Origin: an uncultured Alphaproteobacteria bacterium
Lineage (GTDB): Bacteria; Pseudomonadota; Alphaproteobacteria; HIMB59; GCA-002718135
Direction of reading: 5' to 3'
Assembly (NCBI GenBank): GCA_902628835.1
Contig: CACOPD010000001.1
Location: forward strand, 233,347 to 297,346
Length of the DNA stretch: 64,000 nt
Shown: positions 42,068-51,316 of the stretch, in pieces
Numbering within the stretch: position 1 is the first letter of the stretch
How the letters are laid out: each line of letters opens with the position of its first letter
Position numbers and translations under genes: made by a program
The notes under the pieces: model-generated
What the model was told of the DNA's origin: nothing
Database searches by the model: none
Seen by the model: the letters and a program-made list of their open reading frames with translations, nothing else

Positions 42068-43837
42068 TTATTGAACTACCGTATCTTTAGGATCAATTCC
42101 AGCAACTTCAACTGGTGCCTTCATAGCATCTCTTCTAAAAGGTTCCCCTAACTCTTGATTTAACATTACTTCTATAAAAGTAGTTATACCTTCCATTTGA
42201 TCCTTGCAAGATTGTTGTAGAGCTTCTGTTAGTTCCTCTTGAGTGTGGACTTTAACACCTTTAAAACCGCATGCTTCTGCAATCTTTGCATAACTTAATT
42301 TGGGATCAAGTTCTGTGCCAACAAAATTATTATTGTACCAAAGTGTAGTATTTCTTTTCTCAGCTCCCCATTGATAATTTCTAAAGATTATCATTGTAAT
42401 ATCTGGCCAACCTTCTCTATTACAAGAAGTCATTTCACTCATGCTAATTCCAAATGCACCATCACCTGCAAAGCCAACAACTGGTGTATTAGGACAACCT
42501 ATTTTTGCTCCAATTACAGATGGAAAACCATAACCACATGGCCCAAATAAACCAGGTGCCAAATACTTTCTGCCATTCTCAAATGTTGGATAAGCATTGC
42601 CGATTGCACAATTATTTCCTATATCACTTGATATAATTGCATCTTGGGGTAATCCTGCTTGAATAGCTCGCCATGCCATTCTTGGTGACATTTTTTCTGG
42701 TTCTCTATCTCGTGAATCTTTATTCCAAGATGTGCCAGGATCATCTTCTTCATGATCAAGACCAGTTAATGTTTGTAGCCAAGCTGACTTTGTCTTATGA
42801 ATTAACTCCTCTCGTTCTTTTCTATCGTTATCACCTGCATTTGTTGTAAGGTTTTCTAAAATTTGTTCTGCAACTAATTTTGCATCTCCACAAATACCAA
42901 CACTTATTTTTTTTGTTAAACCAATGCGATCAGAATTGATATCAACTTGAATGACATCTGCATTTTTTGGCCAATAATCTATTCCATAACCTGGTAAAGT
43001 TGAGAAGGGATTTAATCTTGTACCAAGTGCGAGAACTACATCTGCCTTAGATATTATTTCCATTGCTGCTTTAGATCCATTGTATCCTAAAGGGCCAACC
43101 GCAAGAGGATGTTTGCCCGGAAAACTATCATTATGCTGATATCCGCAAGCAACTGGAGCACTTAATTTTTCTGCAAGTTTTTTACAATCATCAATAGCGT
43201 CAGCTAAAATCACTCCGGCGCCAGATAAAATAACTGGGAATTTTGCATTAGATAAAAGATTTGCGGCTTCTTTAATTGCTTCAATTCCACCAGAAGGCCT
43301 TTCAAATTTGATAATAGGTGGCAGTTCAATATCAACAACTTGGGTCCAAAAATCTCTAGGTATATTTAATTGAGCAGGAGCAGATCCTTTTATAGCTTTT
43401 GAAATAACTCTATTTAAAACTTCTGCAACTCTGGAGGGATCTCTTACTTCTTCTTGATAACAAACCATATCTTTAAATAAATTCATTTGCTCAACTTCTT
43501 GGAAACCTCCTTGACCAATAGTTTTATTAGCTGCTTGAGGAGTAACTAAGAGCATTGGAGTATGATTCCAAAAAGCAGTTTTTATAGGCGTAACCAAGCC
43601 AGTTATACCAGGTCCATTTTGCGCAATGCACATTGCGATTTTACCAGTTGATCTAGTGTAACCATCGGCCATAATTCCGCCGTTTGACTCATGAGCAACA
43701 TCCCAAAATGTTATTCCAGCTTTAGGGAAAAGATCTGATATCGGCATAAATGCTGATCCAATTATTCCAAAAGCGTGTTGAATACCGTGTTTTTGTAAAA
43801 CTTTTACGAAAGCTTCTTCAGTTGTCATTTTTGCCAT
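42068..43837 (-). CDS. xsc: Sulfoacetaldehyde acetyltransferase (Xsc)
   Basis: A thiamine-diphosphate enzyme of 589 residues. It cleaves sulfoacetaldehyde with phosphate to acetyl phosphate and sulfite, the key C-S bond-breaking step for taurine, isethionate, sulfolactate and related sulfonates. The N-terminal MTTEEAFVKVLQKHGIQHAF, IIGSAFMPISDLFPKAGI, NKTIGQGGFQEVEQM and LNPFSTLPGYGIDYWP segments match Xsc closely as I know it and differ from acetolactate synthase. The ThDP motif is GDGAFGISMSEM near 455. An AGGGG ribosome site precedes the ATG. It stands alone, about 35 kb from comDE and 20 kb from pta, its pathway partners. Promoter and uvrC promoter must share the 133-bp upstream spacer. 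Confidence 0.93.
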   Translation of the reverse strand: MAKMTTEEAFVKVLQKHGIQHAFGIIGSAFMPISDLFPKAGITFWDVAHESNGGIMADGYTRSTGKIAMCIAQNGPGITGLVTPIKTAFWNHTPMLLVTPQAANKTIGQGGFQEVEQMNLFKDMVCYQEEVRDPSRVAEVLNRVISKAIKGSAPAQLNIPRDFWTQVVDIELPPIIKFERPSGGIEAIKEAANLLSNAKFPVILSGAGVILADAIDDCKKLAEKLSAPVACGYQHNDSFPGKHPLAVGPLGYNGSKAAMEIISKADVVLALGTRLNPFSTLPGYGIDYWPKNADVIQVDINSDRIGLTKKISVGICGDAKLVAEQILENLTTNAGDNDRKEREELIHKTKSAWLQTLTGLDHEEDDPGTSWNKDSRDREPEKMSPRMAWRAIQAGLPQDAIISSDIGNNCAIGNAYPTFENGRKYLAPGLFGPCGYGFPSVIGAKIGCPNTPVVGFAGDGAFGISMSEMTSCNREGWPDITMIIFRNYQWGAEKRNTTLWYNNNFVGTELDPKLSYAKIAEACGFKGVKVHTQEELTEALQQSCKDQMEGITTFIEVMLNQELGEPFRRDAMKAPVEVAGIDPKDTVVQ

Positions 43838-43970
43838 AATAAAACCCCTAATATATTATTCTTACCTACATTAAATTAATTATTAAATGAACTACAATAA
43901 TCTTGTTAGTTATTTATTAATTTTATAAAATTCCTATTTAATGAAAAATTAATTATTTACGATTGATAAA

Positions 43971-45803
43971 ATGACGCTTCTTGGACAAGAGATTATTAAG
44001 GCTACATCAAAAACTTTACCAAATCAACCTGGTGTTTACCAAATGCAGGATGATAAAGGTAATATTTTATATATTGGAAAAGCAAAGGTATTATCAAATA
44101 GAGTAAAAAATTATTTATCTCTAAATAACCTAACCAGAAGAATTCAAAGAATGGTTAGTCTAACTAAATCAATGAACTTTTTTGTTACAAATACAGAATT
44201 AGAAGCAATTATCCTTGAATGTAATTTAATTAAAAAACATAAGCCAAGATTTAATGTTCTTCTAAGAGATGATAAATCATTCCCTTATATATTTATTTCT
44301 TCAGAGCATGATTTTCCTAGAATTGAAAAACATCGTGGTCCACAAAAGAAAAAGGGAAGATATTATGGACCGTTTGCAAGTCCAGATGCAGTAAATAGAA
44401 CAATTAATACAATACAACGCATATTTCTTTTAAGATCATGCACAGATAAAGAGGTTAATGCAAGAAATAAATTGTGCTTCAATTATTATCTTAAAAGATG
44501 CTCTGGTCCTTGCGGAGGAAAAATAACAAAAGAAGCCTATTCGAAATTAATAGAGGCAGCAGATGATTTTCTCAGTAGTGGTAATTCTCAAAAAATACAA
44601 AAAAATTTTACAGATCAAATGTATAAAGCTTCAAAAAAAAATAATTTTGAATTAGCGGCATCTTTAAGAGACAGGCTTAAAGCTTTAAAACATATTGAAC
44701 AAAATAATTCAATTAAAATTAAGGATATTAAAAATGCTGACATTTTTGCAATAAAATCAAATGAAGGCAAAACATGCATTTATGGAAGTTTTTTTAGAAA
44801 TAATACTTCTTATGGTGGTAAAGCTTTCTACCCTGATCATGACAACTTATTAGATCATGAAGAAATAATGTTAGGCTTCTTAAATATATTTTATGCAGAA
44901 AAAGATATTCCTGAAACAATTATTACTAACATAGCTATTGATAAAAAAAATAATTCACAAATTTTAGGAAAAAATTTTGATAAAACAAAATTCATTAAGC
45001 CATTAAAAGGGCCTAAAAAAAATTTACTTAAATTTGCAGAAAAAAATTCTAAAATAAATTTAGATATTAAATTAAATAAACTTAAATCTTTTGATAATTT
45101 TAATTTAGAAATTAAAAAAATATTTAAACTCAAAGATGAAATTATAAAAATAGAAGCTTACGATAACAGCCATACATTTGGAAAACATCCTGTAGGTGTA
45201 ATGGTTGCCTATAATCAAAATGGATTTGTAAAATCAAATTATAGAAAATTTAATATTAAATTTGATCTTGAAGAAAACAAAAATAAAGTTGATGATTATT
45301 ATATGATGAAAGAAATGCTTACTAGGAGATTTAGTAATTCAAAATTTCAAGACGAATTAGATTTGCCAAGTTTATTACTTATAGATGGAGGTAAAGGGCA
45401 ATATAATTCAGCAAAAAAAGTATTAGATAAATTAAAAATAGATATACCAATAATTTCTATGGCTAAAGGTGAAGAAAGAGATTCAGGTAGAGAGATACTT
45501 ATACATGATAAATTTACACATAGATTAAATGAAAATAATCCACTTCTTCATTTTTTACAAAATATTAGAGATGAGGTTCATAGATTTGCAATAACAACTC
45601 ATCGATCAAAAAGAGCAAAGATGAGCATTAAATCTGTTTTTGATGATATAGAAGGAGTAGGTCCTGAAAGAAAGAAAATTTTAAAAAAACACTTTGGCAC
45701 AGTGGAGAAATTAAAATTAGCTAGTTTAGATGAATTAAAAGAGGTCAAATCTATACCTGAGTCAATTCTAACAAAAATTTATGAATATTTTCATAGCGTT
45801 TAA
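43971..45803 (+). CDS. uvrC: Excinuclease ABC subunit C
   Basis: The nucleotide-excision-repair endonuclease subunit, 610 residues, usual length. The GIY-YIG domain opens with LPNQPGVYQMQDDKGNILYIGKA near 17-39; a UvrB-binding (UVR) motif lies near 200-235; the C-terminal RNase H-like nuclease half has EAYDNSHTFGKHPVGVMV near 400 and LLIDGGKGQYNSAKKVL near 465; a helix-hairpin-helix pair (IEGVGPERKKILKKHFG) ends the protein. It cuts DNA on both sides of a lesion with UvrB. It begins the block uvrC-pgsA-moaD-moaE, a common alphaproteobacterial order. Confidence 0.96.
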   Translation: MTLLGQEIIKATSKTLPNQPGVYQMQDDKGNILYIGKAKVLSNRVKNYLSLNNLTRRIQRMVSLTKSMNFFVTNTELEAIILECNLIKKHKPRFNVLLRDDKSFPYIFISSEHDFPRIEKHRGPQKKKGRYYGPFASPDAVNRTINTIQRIFLLRSCTDKEVNARNKLCFNYYLKRCSGPCGGKITKEAYSKLIEAADDFLSSGNSQKIQKNFTDQMYKASKKNNFELAASLRDRLKALKHIEQNNSIKIKDIKNADIFAIKSNEGKTCIYGSFFRNNTSYGGKAFYPDHDNLLDHEEIMLGFLNIFYAEKDIPETIITNIAIDKKNNSQILGKNFDKTKFIKPLKGPKKNLLKFAEKNSKINLDIKLNKLKSFDNFNLEIKKIFKLKDEIIKIEAYDNSHTFGKHPVGVMVAYNQNGFVKSNYRKFNIKFDLEENKNKVDDYYMMKEMLTRRFSNSKFQDELDLPSLLLIDGGKGQYNSAKKVLDKLKIDIPIISMAKGEERDSGREILIHDKFTHRLNENNPLLHFLQNIRDEVHRFAITTHRSKRAKMSIKSVFDDIEGVGPERKKILKKHFGTVEKLKLASLDELKEVKSIPESILTKIYEYFHSV

Positions 45804-45830
45804 AAAATTCTTAATCTACAAAGAATAGAA

Positions 45831-46373
45831 ATGAATATATCAAATATTCTTACAGTAATTAGAATAGCTATAATCCCAATTATAGTGCTTTGTATATATC
45901 TTACAAATCCATACTTTGGCTGGATTGCCTTTATTTTATTTTGTTTAGCTGGAATAACAGATTACTTTGATGGTTATTTAGCAAGACTAAGAAATGAAGT
46001 AACAAATTTTGGAACATTTCTTGATCCAATTGCTGATAAATTATTAGTAGCAGCAGTTATTCTTATTTTAACTTCTAAGGGTGTAATAAAAGACTGGGAT
46101 ACTATTCCAGCCCTAATAATATTATTAAGAGAAATAACAGTATCAGGTTTAAGGGAATACTTAGCAGGGATAAAAATTAGTATACCGGTTTCAAGAATTG
46201 CAAAAGCAAAAACCTTCCTTCAACTAGCCGCACTTGGATTACTTATATTATCCGAGAGTAACCTAAATTTATTATTTATTATTTATTTAGGTAAGACTTT
46301 TCTTTGGATTGCCGGAATTCTAACTCTCTACACAGCCTATGATTATATTAAAGGATCAATAAAACATTTTTAA
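45831..46373 (+). CDS. pgsA: CDP-diacylglycerol-glycerol-3-phosphate 3-phosphatidyltransferase
   Basis: An inner-membrane phospholipid synthase of 180 residues with four to six helices. The CDP-alcohol phosphotransferase motif is complete: DYFDGYLARLRNEVTNFGTFLDPIADK near 44-70, with all four Asp ligands. It makes phosphatidylglycerol phosphate. Position directly after uvrC is the usual alphaproteobacterial arrangement. Confidence 0.95.
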   Translation: MNISNILTVIRIAIIPIIVLCIYLTNPYFGWIAFILFCLAGITDYFDGYLARLRNEVTNFGTFLDPIADKLLVAAVILILTSKGVIKDWDTIPALIILLREITVSGLREYLAGIKISIPVSRIAKAKTFLQLAALGLLILSESNLNLLFIIYLGKTFLWIAGILTLYTAYDYIKGSIKHF

Positions 46374-46374
46374 A

Positions 46375-46620
46375 ATGAGAATTCGATATTTTGCCTGGAT
46401 TAAGGATATAACAAATAAAGAAGACGAAATAATTGATATAAATCACCCTAAAACCATACAAGAATTAAAAAAATATTTAGAAAACTTATATCCAGGGTTA
46501 AAAAAACATTTTTTACAAGATGTTTTAAGATTTGCAGTTAATCAAGAATATGTTTCAGAAGATTTGAATTTAAAACCAATTGATGAAATTGCAATCTTTC
46601 CGCCAGTTAGTGGTGGTTAA
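46375..46620 (+). CDS. moaD: Molybdopterin synthase sulfur-carrier subunit
   Basis: A ubiquitin-like sulfur carrier of 81 residues ending in the required Gly-Gly (FPPVSGG), which is thiocarboxylated and donates sulfur to precursor Z. The fold's N-terminal strand is MRIRYFAWIKDITNKEDE. It starts one base after pgsA ends, and its stop overlaps the start of moaE (TAATG), so the two subunits are made in concert. Confidence 0.93.
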   Translation: MRIRYFAWIKDITNKEDEIIDINHPKTIQELKKYLENLYPGLKKHFLQDVLRFAVNQEYVSEDLNLKPIDEIAIFPPVSGG

Positions 46621-47036
46621 TGATAAAAATACAAAAAAAAAATTTTAATTTAGAAGAAGAAATAGAAAAAATTAAAAATAAACATTCAGACATAGGGGCG
46701 CTAACTTCTTTTGTTGGGTATGTAAGAGATTTAAATAACAATAAAGATGTAAAATATTTAAATTTAGAAGTTTATCAAGAAATGGCATTTAAGGAATTAA
46801 CAAAAATTGAAAATAACGCTACTAAAAAATGGAGCTTAATTGATACTTTAATTATCCATAGATATGGAAAACTAAATGTTAATGAAAAAATAGTTTTAGT
46901 TAGTTGTTTTTCACAACATAGAAAAGATAGCTTTGATGCTTGTGAGTTTATTATGGATTATTTAAAGAAAGATGCACCATTCTGGAAAAATGAATTTTAT
47001 TATAAAGATAATGAATGGTTAAAAAATTCTAACTAG
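46620..47036 (+). CDS. moaE: Molybdopterin synthase catalytic subunit
   Basis: The large subunit of molybdopterin synthase, 138 residues. Conserved segments are DIGALTSFVGYVRDLNN near 25-41, LNLEVYQEMAFKELTKI near 49, IIHRYGKLNVNEKIVLVSCFSQHRKDSFDACEFIMDYLKKDAPFWKNE near 80-126, with the active-site Lys in KKDAPFWK. It inserts two sulfurs into precursor Z using MoaD. Its end overlaps the end of the converging ilvE-like gene by eight bases. Confidence 0.94.
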   Translation: MIKIQKKNFNLEEEIEKIKNKHSDIGALTSFVGYVRDLNNNKDVKYLNLEVYQEMAFKELTKIENNATKKWSLIDTLIIHRYGKLNVNEKIVLVSCFSQHRKDSFDACEFIMDYLKKDAPFWKNEFYYKDNEWLKNSN

Positions 47037-47913
47037 CGTTTTTAACCATATCGCTAAAATCATTCATAAATTTAAAAGTAGTAGTATTATCACCAGTATT
47101 ATATTTAAAATCATCAATAGATTTAATAGGAGTAATTTCTGCAGCAGTTCCTGTTAAAAAAGCTTCATCATAATTTCCAATCTCCTCAGGCATTAAATGC
47201 TTTTCTGTTATTTTAAAACCTTGATTGGTTGCCATTTCAATAACTGTTTGACGTGTAATCCCATTAAGAAAACAATCTGGTATAGGAGTATGGATATTGT
47301 TATCTTTAATAAAAAAAATGTTTGCTCCTGTTCCTTCAGCAACATAACCTCTGTAATCTAGCATCAAGGCATCGTGATAGCCTTTTTTTTCTGCAAATTC
47401 TTTTGACATAGTACAAATAATGTATGGGCCAGAAGCTTTTGCTTCATATGGAGCGGTGTCTGGTGCAGGTCTTTTCCAAGGAGATGTAATTAATCTCAAA
47501 CCTGCTTTTTGATCTTCAATTTTGAAATAAGTCGCCCAATCATCCCAAACAGCAATGGCTACATTAATATTTGATTTACCTGTAGATAAACCCATTTGAT
47601 CTCCACCTCTCCAAGCAAGTGGTCTTACATAACAATTTTTGTAATTCATTTTATCAATAAGTTCGTATTTTGCTTTATTAATTTGATCATGCGTGAAAGG
47701 AATTTCCATTCCAATTATTTCAGCAGATTTAAAAAATCTTTTAGTATGCTCCTCTGCTTTAAAAATCTTACCATTGTAGGCTCTTTCCCCTTCAAACACT
47801 GCACTTGCATAATGAAGACCTTGGGAGATTACATGGGAATTTGCATCCTGCCATGGAATTATTTTACCATTCATCCAAATCCATCCATCTCTATTTTCAA
47901 ATGATTTAAGCAT
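47029..47913 (-). CDS. ilvE: Branched-chain-amino-acid aminotransferase
   Basis: A fold-type IV PLP enzyme of 294 residues. The PLP lysine is in YEAKASGPYIICTMSKEFAEKKGYHDALMLD near 154, preceded by NCYVRPLAWRGGDQMGL and followed by GYVAEGTGANIFFI; FLTGTAAEITPI near 254 is the phosphate-binding region. It catalyses the last step of leucine, isoleucine and valine synthesis. D-amino acid aminotransferase and 4-amino-4-deoxychorismate lyase are relatives, but the length and motifs fit IlvE. It is divergent from the marR-like gene, as in many alphaproteobacteria. Confidence 0.92.
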   Translation of the reverse strand: MLKSFENRDGWIWMNGKIIPWQDANSHVISQGLHYASAVFEGERAYNGKIFKAEEHTKRFFKSAEIIGMEIPFTHDQINKAKYELIDKMNYKNCYVRPLAWRGGDQMGLSTGKSNINVAIAVWDDWATYFKIEDQKAGLRLITSPWKRPAPDTAPYEAKASGPYIICTMSKEFAEKKGYHDALMLDYRGYVAEGTGANIFFIKDNNIHTPIPDCFLNGITRQTVIEMATNQGFKITEKHLMPEEIGNYDEAFLTGTAAEITPIKSIDDFKYNTGDNTTTFKFMNDFSDMVKNAS

Positions 47914-47972
47914 GTTCTTTATTAACTTTTTTTAATGACAATTGACTATCAGTGATGCATAATTAAGTCAAT

Positions 47973-48461
47973 ATGGCTGACCTAAATAAATTGTTAACAC
48001 CTCTTTTTTTAAATGAAGGGGAAATTAGGAAGATTATAGAGCTATTATTTTTCTCATATAGAGATTTTACAGAAGGTCCTGATAAAATTTTGGAAAAAAT
48101 AAATTTTGGCAGAGCACATCATAGGGTGATATATTTTGTTGGAAAGCAAAAAAATCTTACAATTAAGGAACTTCTTTCGATATTGAAAATAACTAAACAA
48201 AGTTTGTCTAGAGTATTGAACCAACTTGTAAACGAAAAATATATTATATTATCTGTTGGTGAGGATAAACGTACTAAGAAATTAATACTTTCAAAAAAAG
48301 GTCAAGAATTAGAAAAAAGATTGTCTGAAATTCAAATAAAAAAAATACGTAATGTTTTATTAAAATTTAATGAAATGGATATAAATGGTTTTAAAAAAAT
48401 TTTATATGAGATGGTTAATGATACAAATAAAAAAAAGTTTAATGATATAAACAAATTATAA
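47973..48461 (+). CDS. petP: MarR-family transcriptional regulator (PetP-like)
   Basis: A winged-helix regulator of 162 residues. Helices around AHHRVIYFVGKQKNLTIKELLSILKITKQSLSRVLNQLVNEKYI (about 48-92) form the HTH, and the wing is LSVGEDKRTKKLILSKKG. In Rhodobacter a MarR-type PetP precedes the response regulator PetR and is linked to cytochrome bc1 expression; the gene order here is the same, and the stop of this gene overlaps the start of the next (TAATG). The name is by synteny; direct evidence of a bc1 role is lacking. Confidence 0.82.
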   Translation: MADLNKLLTPLFLNEGEIRKIIELLFFSYRDFTEGPDKILEKINFGRAHHRVIYFVGKQKNLTIKELLSILKITKQSLSRVLNQLVNEKYIILSVGEDKRTKKLILSKKGQELEKRLSEIQIKKIRNVLLKFNEMDINGFKKILYEMVNDTNKKKFNDINKL

Positions 48462-49141
48462 TGATTAAAAATATCTTAATTGTTGATGATGATAAAAGAT
48501 TAAGAGAGCTACTAAAAGATTATTTAACAGAAAAAAAGTTAAAGATATATTTAAGTGAAGATTTTAGTGAAGCAAAAGAAATATTATCATATATAGTATT
48601 TGATCTGATCATTCTTGATAGGATGATGCCAAGTGGTGATGGTATAGGACTAATTGAATTTATAAAAAAACTTTCTAATACTCCAGTAATAATGCTTACT
48701 GCAATGGGCGAAAACAAAGATAAAATTGATGGATTAAAGATTGGAGCAGATGATTATTTGTCAAAACCATTTGAACCAGAGGAGTTATTTTTACGAATTA
48801 AGAAATTATTAAATTTATTTGAAAACCTTAAAAATAATAAAATTAAGATTTCCTTTGGGGAATTTACTTTTGATACATCCAATTTCGTATTACAAAAAAA
48901 TGATAGATTAATTTATTTAACTGAAGGAGAAAACAATTTACTTTTAAAATTAATAAATAAAAAAAATGATATTGTTTTACGGGAAGAACTTGCAGACCAA
49001 GAATTTGATGAAACTGAACTTAGAAAAGTTGATGTTCAAGTTACGCGTTTGAGGCAAAAAATTGAAATAAATGCAAAACAACCTCAGTTTATTAAAACTA
49101 TAAGAGGCAAAGGATATAAATTAATTTGTAATGAAATTTAA
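48461..49141 (+). CDS. petR: OmpR-family response regulator (PetR-like)
   Basis: A two-component response regulator of 226 residues. The receiver domain (about 1-120) has the acidic pair DDD near 9-11, phospho-acceptor Asp in LIILDRMMP near 52, and Lys in YLSKPFEPEE near 104. The C-terminal winged helix (about 130-226) ends with VQVTRLRQKIE and IRGKGYKLI. It starts within the stop codon of the MarR-type gene and overlaps the start of the kinase gene, forming a three-gene operon. PetR/OmpR by synteny. Confidence 0.9.
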   Translation: MIKNILIVDDDKRLRELLKDYLTEKKLKIYLSEDFSEAKEILSYIVFDLIILDRMMPSGDGIGLIEFIKKLSNTPVIMLTAMGENKDKIDGLKIGADDYLSKPFEPEELFLRIKKLLNLFENLKNNKIKISFGEFTFDTSNFVLQKNDRLIYLTEGENNLLLKLINKKNDIVLREELADQEFDETELRKVDVQVTRLRQKIEINAKQPQFIKTIRGKGYKLICNEI

Positions 49142-50433
49142 TGATTAGAAAAATAATACCTTCTACGCTAATTGGAAGATCAATAATTATCATCTTTGTA
49201 CCTATAATTATTATAGTCCTACTCACTTCTTTTGTTTTCTATCAAACCTCATGGAGTATTATTTCTAAAAGACTAACGGAGTCTGTAGCTGCTGATATTA
49301 ATGTTTTAGTAAAATTAATTGATAGTGATCTTACTGATAACGCAGTTAATATAGCAAATCAGGATTTTAAAATGAAAATCAATATTATTAATGATAAACA
49401 ATTATCGTCTTCAAAATTTAGCTTAAATTCTGGAATATTATCTAAGAGATTAAATCAATCCTTAAGTAATTTGAAAAAAAAGTTTGATTATGATCTGTCT
49501 AATCTCGAGGAAGGTGTCCTAATATATATTCAAATTGAGGAAGATATTTTAGAAATTAATGTAGACAAAGATAGATTATATAGTGAATCTGCTTTTGTCT
49601 TTCTGCTTTGGATGATTTTTGCTTCTATAATTCTTTTTTTTATGTCTTATTTTTTAATGAGCAGACAATTAAGACCTCTCAAAAGACTAGCAATAATTGC
49701 TGAAACATTTGGAAGGGGTTTAGACGCTCCAGATATTAAAACTGCAGGTGCATATGAAATAAGGCAAACGGCCAATGCTTTCAATCAGATGAGGACAAGA
49801 ATTAAAAGATTTTTAAAGCAAAGAACAGAAATGCTAGCTGGTGTTAGCCATGATCTTAGAACTCCTTTAACAAGAATGAAATTACAAATTTCATTGATGA
49901 AAGATGAAAAAGCAAAATCTGAACTAGAAGTAGATGTTAATGAAATGACTTCAATGTTAGATAGTTATGTCAGTTTTGTAAAAACAGAATCTCCTGAACC
50001 AATAGAAACAATTATAATAAATGAACTAATTGGAGAGATTGTTAAAACTATTGAAAAAAATAGTGTTAAGTTTTTTGTTAATGAAAACAACACTATTCAA
50101 ACCTCTGGAAGACAAATCCAACTTAAAAGAGCTTTCAATAATATTATTGATAATTCTAAAAGATATGCAAAAAAAATTGAAATAAATCTTTATACAAATG
50201 AAAAAGATTGTGTCATTGAGTTTAATGATGATGGTGAGGGTATACCAAGAGATAAATATGAAGATGTATTTAAACCTTTTTTTACTTTAGATCCCTCCAG
50301 GAACAAACTTAAAGGAGAAAGTGGTTTAGGATTAACTATTACAAGGGATATTATTAGATCACACGGAGGTGATGTTAAGCTTTCCCAGTCAAATTTTGGA
50401 GGCCTTCAACTTAAAGTTTTACTTCCTCTTTAA
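49141..50433 (+). CDS. Sensor histidine kinase (EnvZ-like)
   Basis: A membrane histidine kinase of 430 residues. TM1 is IIIIFVPIIIIVLLTSFVFY near 15-34, TM2 is FVFLLWMIFASIILFFMSYF near 150-170, with a periplasmic sensor of about 115 residues between. A HAMP linker follows (LMSRQLRPLKRLAIIAETFGRG), then the H-box AGVSHDLRTPLTRMK near 234, N-box NIIDNSKRYAK near 337, and G boxes DDGEGIP and ESGLGLTI. It phosphorylates the response regulator encoded just upstream; the genes overlap by one base. The signal is unknown. Confidence 0.92.
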   Translation: MIRKIIPSTLIGRSIIIIFVPIIIIVLLTSFVFYQTSWSIISKRLTESVAADINVLVKLIDSDLTDNAVNIANQDFKMKINIINDKQLSSSKFSLNSGILSKRLNQSLSNLKKKFDYDLSNLEEGVLIYIQIEEDILEINVDKDRLYSESAFVFLLWMIFASIILFFMSYFLMSRQLRPLKRLAIIAETFGRGLDAPDIKTAGAYEIRQTANAFNQMRTRIKRFLKQRTEMLAGVSHDLRTPLTRMKLQISLMKDEKAKSELEVDVNEMTSMLDSYVSFVKTESPEPIETIIINELIGEIVKTIEKNSVKFFVNENNTIQTSGRQIQLKRAFNNIIDNSKRYAKKIEINLYTNEKDCVIEFNDDGEGIPRDKYEDVFKPFFTLDPSRNKLKGESGLGLTITRDIIRSHGGDVKLSQSNFGGLQLKVLLPL

Positions 50434-50435
50434 TT

Positions 50436-50783
50436 TTAAAATAATTTTCCCCCATTATTTACTATTTTGTCTGGAGATAATAACACTGGCTCAGATTCTG
50501 TGTCTGGCACACCAAGAACTAATACTTCCGAGGTAATTTTACCAATTTGTTTAGGTTCAAAATTTATTACAGCAATAACTTGCTTGTTAATTAGATCATC
50601 AGTTTTATAATATTTTTGTAATTGTGCTGAAGTTTTTTTGATACCAATTTTATCTCCAAAATCTATTTTCATAACTATTGATGGTTTTTTAAGTTCATTA
50701 TATTCATGAGCCTCAATTACAGTGCCTATTCTTATATCTACATTTTCAAATTCTTTGTTACTAATAAAATTTTGAGAACTCAT
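50436..50783 (-). CDS. csaA: CsaA-like tRNA-binding-domain protein
   Basis: A small OB-fold protein of 115 residues of the EMAP/tRNA-binding type. FENVDIRIGTVIEAHEYNELKKPSIVMKIDFGDKIGIKKTSAQL is the usual CsaA N-terminal half, and QVIAVINFEPKQIGKITSEVLVLGV the C-terminal half. CsaA was described as a chaperone-like protein that interacts with SecA and also binds tRNA-like ligands. Its start overlaps the stop of the upstream COQ9-like gene (ATGA). Confidence 0.87.
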   Translation of the reverse strand: MSSQNFISNKEFENVDIRIGTVIEAHEYNELKKPSIVMKIDFGDKIGIKKTSAQLQKYYKTDDLINKQVIAVINFEPKQIGKITSEVLVLGVPDTESEPVLLSPDKIVNNGGKLF

Positions 50784-51316
50784 GAAAATTTTAAAACTTT
50801 TTCGATATTGTTTAAATATTTATCTAAAACACTCATAGTTTTTTCTAAACTTTCATTTTCATCATTAAACCAAGTAAATAGGGTTATATAATAAAGTGCA
50901 AAAATAATTTTTATTTTTAAGGCACCTTGAATACCGTTAAGATTAATATTAGCAAAAGTTGCGATTAAAATTTTACTCTCAATTGATTTAGGAATAAGTT
51001 TTAACACATCTTGTGGCCTGGACATAAAATGATTAATTATATTTTTTACAGAAGCTCTATATTCATTTAATATATCATAACGGGCCATCATAATTTCAAA
51101 TAACATATCTCTTTGTGATGACTTTTCTATATTATCAAGATTTTTTTTTAAGAGAAAATCAAAAAAATCATTGATATTTAGGATTAAATCAATTTTATTA
51201 TTCATATCTCGCACTTTAATATTAGATAAGAAATTTTTAAGATTAATATCTTTTAATTTTTTCTTCTCTAAATATTGTAAAGTTTTTTTTGCTAGAGATA
51301 TTTTATTTTGATTCAC
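50780..51316 (-). CDS. COQ9-family/TetR-C-terminal-like protein
   Basis: An all-helical protein of 178 residues. The segment SQRDMLFEIMMARYDILNEYRASVKNI near 82-108 is the recognisable motif of alphaproteobacterial COQ9-like proteins (annotated TetR family or COQ9). These have a TetR fold and are linked to ubiquinone synthesis. The N-terminal 70 residues are basic and lack a clear HTH. It lies between proC and csaA with overlaps on both sides. A lipid-binding accessory role in ubiquinone synthesis is the best guess; the similarity is limited to one segment. Confidence 0.65.
   Translation of the reverse strand: MNQNKISLAKKTLQYLEKKKLKDINLKNFLSNIKVRDMNNKIDLILNINDFFDFLLKKNLDNIEKSSQRDMLFEIMMARYDILNEYRASVKNIINHFMSRPQDVLKLIPKSIESKILIATFANINLNGIQGALKIKIIFALYYITLFTWFNDENESLEKTMSVLDKYLNNIEKVLKFS

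Noticed and set aside
42068-43837. Annotation as acetolactate synthase large subunit
   Set aside because: The N-terminal third and the STLPGYG.DYWP segment are specific to Xsc; no small subunit gene is present.
47596-47904. 102-residue ORF antisense to ilvE, and the 127-residue ORF at 23890..24273 antisense to the SDR
   Set aside because: Both are antisense to well-recognised genes, have no family motifs and arise from codon bias of the true frame.
48461-49141. PhoB or KdpE identity for the response regulator
   Set aside because: The MarR gene upstream and the EnvZ-like kinase downstream match the alphaproteobacterial petP-petR order; no pst or kdp gene is nearby.
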